Of a stretch of 22,914 nt of DNA, positions 20,889 through 22,914 are shown in pieces. A model generated the notes under the pieces. That model was not told the DNA's origin. It did not search any database and was given only the letters and a program-made list of their open reading frames with translations. The translations under genes were made by a program, and so were the position numbers. The first letter of the stretch is position 1. Every line of letters starts with the position of its first letter. Origin of the DNA: a virus; IMG/VR virus record IMGVR_UViG_3300044729_000354, positions 1-22,914 of that record; one strand, written 5' to 3'.

Positions 20889-21086
20889 ATTAGATGTTTA
20901 TCATGCAATGAAGCCTTAAGCGATTACGAAGCCTCCAGGCGTAGTGTTCGAACACACCAGTACATTGACTTATGCAATGGATGTTTTAAGTATGTCCGAG
21001 ATGAGATTGCTGCTGTTGGTAATGTACGATTAATCAATGAAGGGGATGATGACATTGTAAGCAAACGTAACATTGATGAAGAATGA
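20889..21086 (+). CDS. Zinc-ribbon protein, 65 aa, apparent AUU start
   Basis: The open frame encodes IRCLSCNEALSDYEASRRS and YIDLCNGCFKYVRDEI, a CXXC...CXXC zinc ribbon closely resembling a small aquatic-phage protein that usually begins MKCLSC or similar. In frame, between a TAG at 20877-20879 and the first cysteine, there is no ATG, GTG or TTG. The codon at the expected start is ATT, preceded by AAAGG and GGGACGG. AUU is a rare start used by E. coli infC. It may also be a broken start. An out-of-frame ATG at 20894 gives only MFIMQ. Confidence 0.6.
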   Translation: MRCLSCNEALSDYEASRRSVRTHQYIDLCNGCFKYVRDEIAAVGNVRLINEGDDDIVSKRNIDEE

Positions 21087-21087
21087 C

Positions 21088-21116
21088 TTGACAACTTTGT
21101 TTTTCTCTGATACCCT
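21088..21116 (+). promoter_or_regulatory. Possible rightward promoter in the second regulatory patch
   Basis: TTGACA (21088-21093), a 17-base spacer and TACCCT (21111-21116) preceded by TGA (extended -10). The -35 is perfect and the -10 weak, as for an activated or repressible promoter. The expected start is about 21123, just before three TAGGCTA iterons. Confidence 0.5.
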
Positions 21117-21125
21117 AAATCTATA

Positions 21126-21152
21126 TAGGCTATGTAGGCTACTTAGGCTATG
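21126..21152 (+). repeat. Three 9-bp TAGGCTA iterons
   Basis: TAGGCTATG (21126-21134), TAGGCTACT (21135-21143) and TAGGCTATG (21144-21152), directly repeated with 9-bp period. The inverted core TAGCCTA lies at 21207-21213. They are probably operator units just after the possible start site. Confidence 0.75.
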
Positions 21153-21196
21153 TACTAAGTATATACTATGTATAATATTTAATATATACTTAGTAC
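21152..21196. repeat. Perfect 14-bp AT-rich inverted repeat
   Basis: GTACTAAGTATATA (21152-21165) and TATATACTTAGTAC (21183-21196) are exact reverse complements around 17 AT-rich bases. It is too AT-rich and too far from a T-run to be a convincing terminator. A cruciform, operator or secondary origin is possible. Confidence 0.75.
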
Positions 21197-21247
21197 TTAG
21201 ACTATTTAGCCTATGTACAGTAGGGCTTAACATAAGGATTGTTCGAA

Positions 21248-21439
21248 ATGTACCCTGATGATGAGTTTTTACCTGATGAAGCCTTTGACTACACTAAAGG
21301 TGAGTATGATGATATGCACGAAGATCACAACATCAATGATGTACTGAATCGTTTTGTTCGCTTATGTCAAGAGTATGGGTTTTACTTTATGATGAGGCAA
21401 TTAACTAAGGCTTTGAACGCTAAAGGGTTCAACGTATGA
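21248..21439 (+). CDS. Acidic hypothetical protein, 63 aa
   Basis: The frame extends to a TTG at 21239, but ATG 21248 has AAGGA nine bases before it, giving MYPDDEFLPDEAFDYTKGEY. The N-terminal half is strongly acidic and could mimic DNA. The C-terminal half is helical (NRFVRLCQEYGFYFMMRQLT). It is the first gene after the second regulatory patch. The stop overlaps the next start as ATGA. The function is unknown. Confidence 0.65.
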   Translation: MYPDDEFLPDEAFDYTKGEYDDMHEDHNINDVLNRFVRLCQEYGFYFMMRQLTKALNAKGFNV

Positions 21440-21621
21440 GCAAAGACACAGGAGGACCAGCGTTTCCAAGGACGCAGTGGCCTAATGAAACTGGAATGAC
21501 CCTTCGCGATTACTTTGCAGCGAGGGCTATGCAGATGCTGGTGAATGAAAATTATTTTGATGTGTCAGCAACCCTGGCTTACAAGATGGCAGACGCTATG
21601 CTGAAAGCGAGAGAGCAATGA
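21436..21621 (+). CDS. Conserved phage protein with GGPAFP motif, 61 aa
   Basis: MSKDTGGPAFPRTQWPNETG and MTLRDYFAARAMQMLVNE form a pattern common in small proteins of phages and prophages of proteobacteria. The rest (YKMADAMLKAREQ) is helical. ATGA overlaps link it to the 63-aa gene before and the 95-aa gene after. The function is unknown, but conservation supports the call. Confidence 0.75.
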   Translation: MSKDTGGPAFPRTQWPNETGMTLRDYFAARAMQMLVNENYFDVSATLAYKMADAMLKAREQ

Positions 21622-21905
21622 GAAAGCGTATACAGCCACGTAAACGCAAGGTTAATCCTTACATAACCTACCTAGAGAATCATGGCCGTCATGCCACCTT
21701 AGAAGACCTTCTAGAGGCATTCCCTGGCAAGACCTCTAAGCAGATAAGAGACTCTATGTCTAAGTTAGTTGATAACTACACTGTTGATAGGGATATTAGG
21801 AAGGATGATCATCAATACTTGATATCGTACTCACTAGGTGGATACAACACCAGAGACAACACTGGTATTTGTTGGCATAACCCTTTTAACTTGAGGACAA
21901 CATGA
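21618..21905 (+). CDS. Putative small DNA-binding (winged-helix-like) protein, 95 aa
   Basis: A very basic N terminus (MRKRIQPRKRKVNPYITYLE), then helices in the order of a winged helix (ATLEDLLEAFPGKTSKQIRD, SMSKLVDNYTVDRDIRKDD). ATLEDLLEAFPG...QIRDSMSKL recalls HTH segments. The fold is proposed from pattern, not from a recognised family. ATGA overlaps on both sides. It could be an early regulator, and is a candidate to bind the TAGGCTATG sites. Confidence 0.6.
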   Translation: MRKRIQPRKRKVNPYITYLENHGRHATLEDLLEAFPGKTSKQIRDSMSKLVDNYTVDRDIRKDDHQYLISYSLGGYNTRDNTGICWHNPFNLRTT

Positions 21906-22216
21906 GCAGAGAAGCTATGAAACAACCCGAAGCCTTGCGGCTGGCTGATGCGCTGGACGCTGAGTTTGTGCAAGGGCGAATAAGCAATAGCACGGGCAGG
22001 GAAGCAGCCGTCGAACTGCGCCGATTGCATGTATGGGAAAAGGCTTACGAAGCCGTATGCGATGAGCGAGATGCGATCATAAGGGATTCAGATAAAGCCC
22101 ATGCGCTTCTGCGATGGGTTGAGAAAGAGATGCGCTACGCCGGGTGGGACATACGCTTAAACGACCAGCACGGACGCACGGATGTGTACGAGGCCATCAA
22201 GGAGTTCTTAGCATGA
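21902..22216 (+). CDS. Conserved phage protein, 104 aa
   Basis: Starts MSREAMKQPEALRLADALDA with GAGGACAAC before the ATG. MKQPEALRLADAL plus AAVELRRLH recalls short coiled-coil proteins common in phages and prophages of Burkholderiales. The mid-region is helical (ELRRLHVWEKAYEAVCDERD). G+C is visibly higher than in the genes on its left, so it may be a recent import. The stop overlaps the next ATG. The function is unknown. Confidence 0.7.
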   Translation: MSREAMKQPEALRLADALDAEFVQGRISNSTGREAAVELRRLHVWEKAYEAVCDERDAIIRDSDKAHALLRWVEKEMRYAGWDIRLNDQHGRTDVYEAIKEFLA

Positions 22217-22449
22217 GCGAAAACAAAAACGCAAAGACACCAGCAGACGGGCCTGTGGCATGGAGTTGCCAGTGTGGCAGGCCTTATACGGTTACCTGTA
22301 TTTCAAGCAAACCACAAAAGAAGCAATGGGTTGGGCTGACTGATGAGGAGATTGCGCAAGGCTTAAAAGAATCTTGGGTCACTGAGCAAGCATGGCAATC
22401 AGCGGTCTGGTGGGCAGAAGCCAAGCTAAAGGAGAAGAACAAGTGGTAG
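22213..22449 (+). CDS. Hypothetical phage protein with LTDEE motif, 78 aa
   Basis: The frame is open upstream, but ATG 22213 overlaps the preceding stop as ATGA. It has WSCQCGRPYTVTC (three cysteines, possible zinc binding) and KKQWVGLTDEEIAQGLKESW. The 'W.GLTDEEI' pattern is widespread in proteobacterial phages. It ends in EAKLKEKNKW, coded by the first copy of an 18-bp repeat. The function is unknown. Confidence 0.65.
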   Translation: MSENKNAKTPADGPVAWSCQCGRPYTVTCISSKPQKKQWVGLTDEEIAQGLKESWVTEQAWQSAVWWAEAKLKEKNKW

Positions 22450-22489
22450 ATATCGTAGTAGGACTACGACTCAAGCTAAAGGAGAAGAA
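22422..22489. repeat. 18-bp direct repeat flanking a hairpin
   Basis: CAAGCTAAAGGAGAAGAA occurs at 22422-22439 (end of the 78-aa gene) and 22472-22489 (ribosome binding site of the primase gene), 50 bp apart. Between them TCGTAGT (22453-22459) and ACTACGA (22463-22469) form a 7-bp stem with a 3-base loop. Confidence 0.85.
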
Positions 22490-22492
22490 TCA

Positions 22493-22914
22493 GTGAACTA
22501 CTTAGCCACGCATGTTGGCTGTGATGATTGTGGATCTAGTGATGCATTGTCCGTATCTGTTAATGACAAAGGAGAGACTTGGTCACATTGTTTTGCTTGT
22601 GGTACGAATACGAAAATGTATGAACATGATGACATTCTACGACAAAAGCACGACATTCTACGACAAAATCCTACAAAGCCTGCTAAGGTGATTCCAATGC
22701 TAGATGGTAAGTATCAGTCTATACCGCTAAGAAACCTCTCCAGAGATGCCTTAAAAGCCTTTGGTGTGATGATCACTGATGAGGGTGGTGTGGCTTTTCC
22801 CTACTGTGATGCTGATGGTAAGGTCACTGCATACAAGGTAAGACATGATGCAATGAAGACTGATTGCGCCATCAAAGGTGACTGGTCTAAGGCTACTTTG
22901 TTCGGACAGCATTT
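22493..22914 (+). CDS. T7 gp4-like primase/helicase, N-terminal part (cut by right edge)
   Basis: GTG start with GGAG eight bases upstream. The first ~40 residues form the zinc-binding primase domain: HVGCDDCGSS (C10, C13) and WSHCFACG (C33, C36), as in T7 gp4. Then comes a linker with a tandem 7-residue duplication (DILRQKH, DILRQNP), and the start of the RNA polymerase domain (LDGKYQSIPLRNLSRDALKA, then VAFPYCDADGKVTAYKVR). About 140 residues are visible. The full protein would prime and unwind DNA at the phage replisome. Its presence with the origin-like region supports self-directed replication. Confidence 0.88.
   Translation, partial: MNYLATHVGCDDCGSSDALSVSVNDKGETWSHCFACGTNTKMYEHDDILRQKHDILRQNPTKPAKVIPMLDGKYQSIPLRNLSRDALKAFGVMITDEGGVAFPYCDADGKVTAYKVRHDAMKTDCAIKGDWSKATLFGQH
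22631..22668. repeat. 21-bp in-frame tandem repeat in the primase gene
   Basis: GACATTCTACGACAAAA occurs at 22631-22647 and 22652-22668, period 21 bp. It doubles the seven residues DILRQ.. in the linker after the zinc domain, which should be tolerated there. Confidence 0.85.

Noticed and set aside
1430-20954. TGTTCGAACA palindrome seen three times (about 1430, 17330, 20945)
   Set aside because: Two copies encode Phe-Glu-Gln in genes and the third lies in a coding frame, so codon use may explain them; no link to promoters.
21030-21258. ORFs on both strands across the AT-rich palindrome
   Set aside because: Composition is driven by repeats and they overlap the iterons; no start signal.
1-22914. 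tRNA genes, CRISPR arrays, insertion sequences, integrase or lysogeny genes
   Set aside because: I saw no cloverleaf, spaced repeats, transposase or integrase motifs on either strand; a small tRNA could be missed by eye.
18900-22914. T7-type single-subunit RNA polymerase promoters
   Set aside because: No conserved 20-bp phage promoter was found repeated between genes; the promoters seen are sigma70-like.

Overview
The window looks like about half of a small double-stranded DNA phage genome with podovirus-type (short-tailed) virion genes. It has no integrase, repressor or other lysogeny gene. The structural set (TerL, portal, scaffold, HK97-type capsid, tail adaptor and nozzle, ejection-like protein), the many tiny overlapping genes and the tail-fibre motifs resemble uncultured aquatic Caudoviricetes. 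A few small right-arm proteins recall phages and prophages of Betaproteobacteria. That host hint rests on memory of the families and is weak.

Layout. Everything left of about 18.2 kb is on the minus strand and everything right of about 18.95 kb is on the plus strand, so the two arms diverge from a 785-bp non-coding region (18198-18981). Reading leftwards from a consensus sigma70 promoter (18379-18351), the late arm holds: an AT-hook TerS candidate, TerL, portal, four fibre or adhesin genes (collagen-like, two beta-rich fibres, a duplicated glycine-rich protein), an 84-aa protein, a 2OG-Fe(II) oxygenase-like protein and a 119-aa protein. A second consensus promoter (9542-9514) follows, then an 81-aa protein, a zinc-ribbon protein, scaffold, major capsid, a 106-aa head-protein candidate and a UUCG-loop terminator. 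After that come a 53-aa protein, a long mosaic tail fibre, an 87-aa protein, a holin, four tiny basic proteins joined by ATGA overlaps, the tail adaptor, the nozzle protein and an ejection protein cut by the left edge.

The early arm starts at a consensus sigma70 promoter (18920-18948). It carries a 39-aa membrane peptide, a GP88-like cysteine-rich protein and a string of small, often overlapping genes, including two more membrane micro-proteins and a zinc-ribbon gene that seems to start at AUU. A second regulatory patch follows (21087-21247), then more small genes, and finally the zinc-binding N terminus of a T7 gp4-like primase/helicase cut by the right edge.

The most notable part is the central non-coding region. 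It has an 11-bp-periodic array containing two perfect DnaA boxes (TTATCCACA) and two TTATCAACA variants, AT-rich tandem repeats, and a 15/16 match to the bacterial chromosomal parS site. A perfect-arm inverted repeat abuts that site, and divergent promoters lie on either side. A 9-mer, TAGGCTATG, occurs beside the late promoter and in the second early-arm regulatory patch. I read this as a candidate replication origin and transcription switch that uses host DnaA, host RNA polymerase and possibly host ParB. None of that is tested here.
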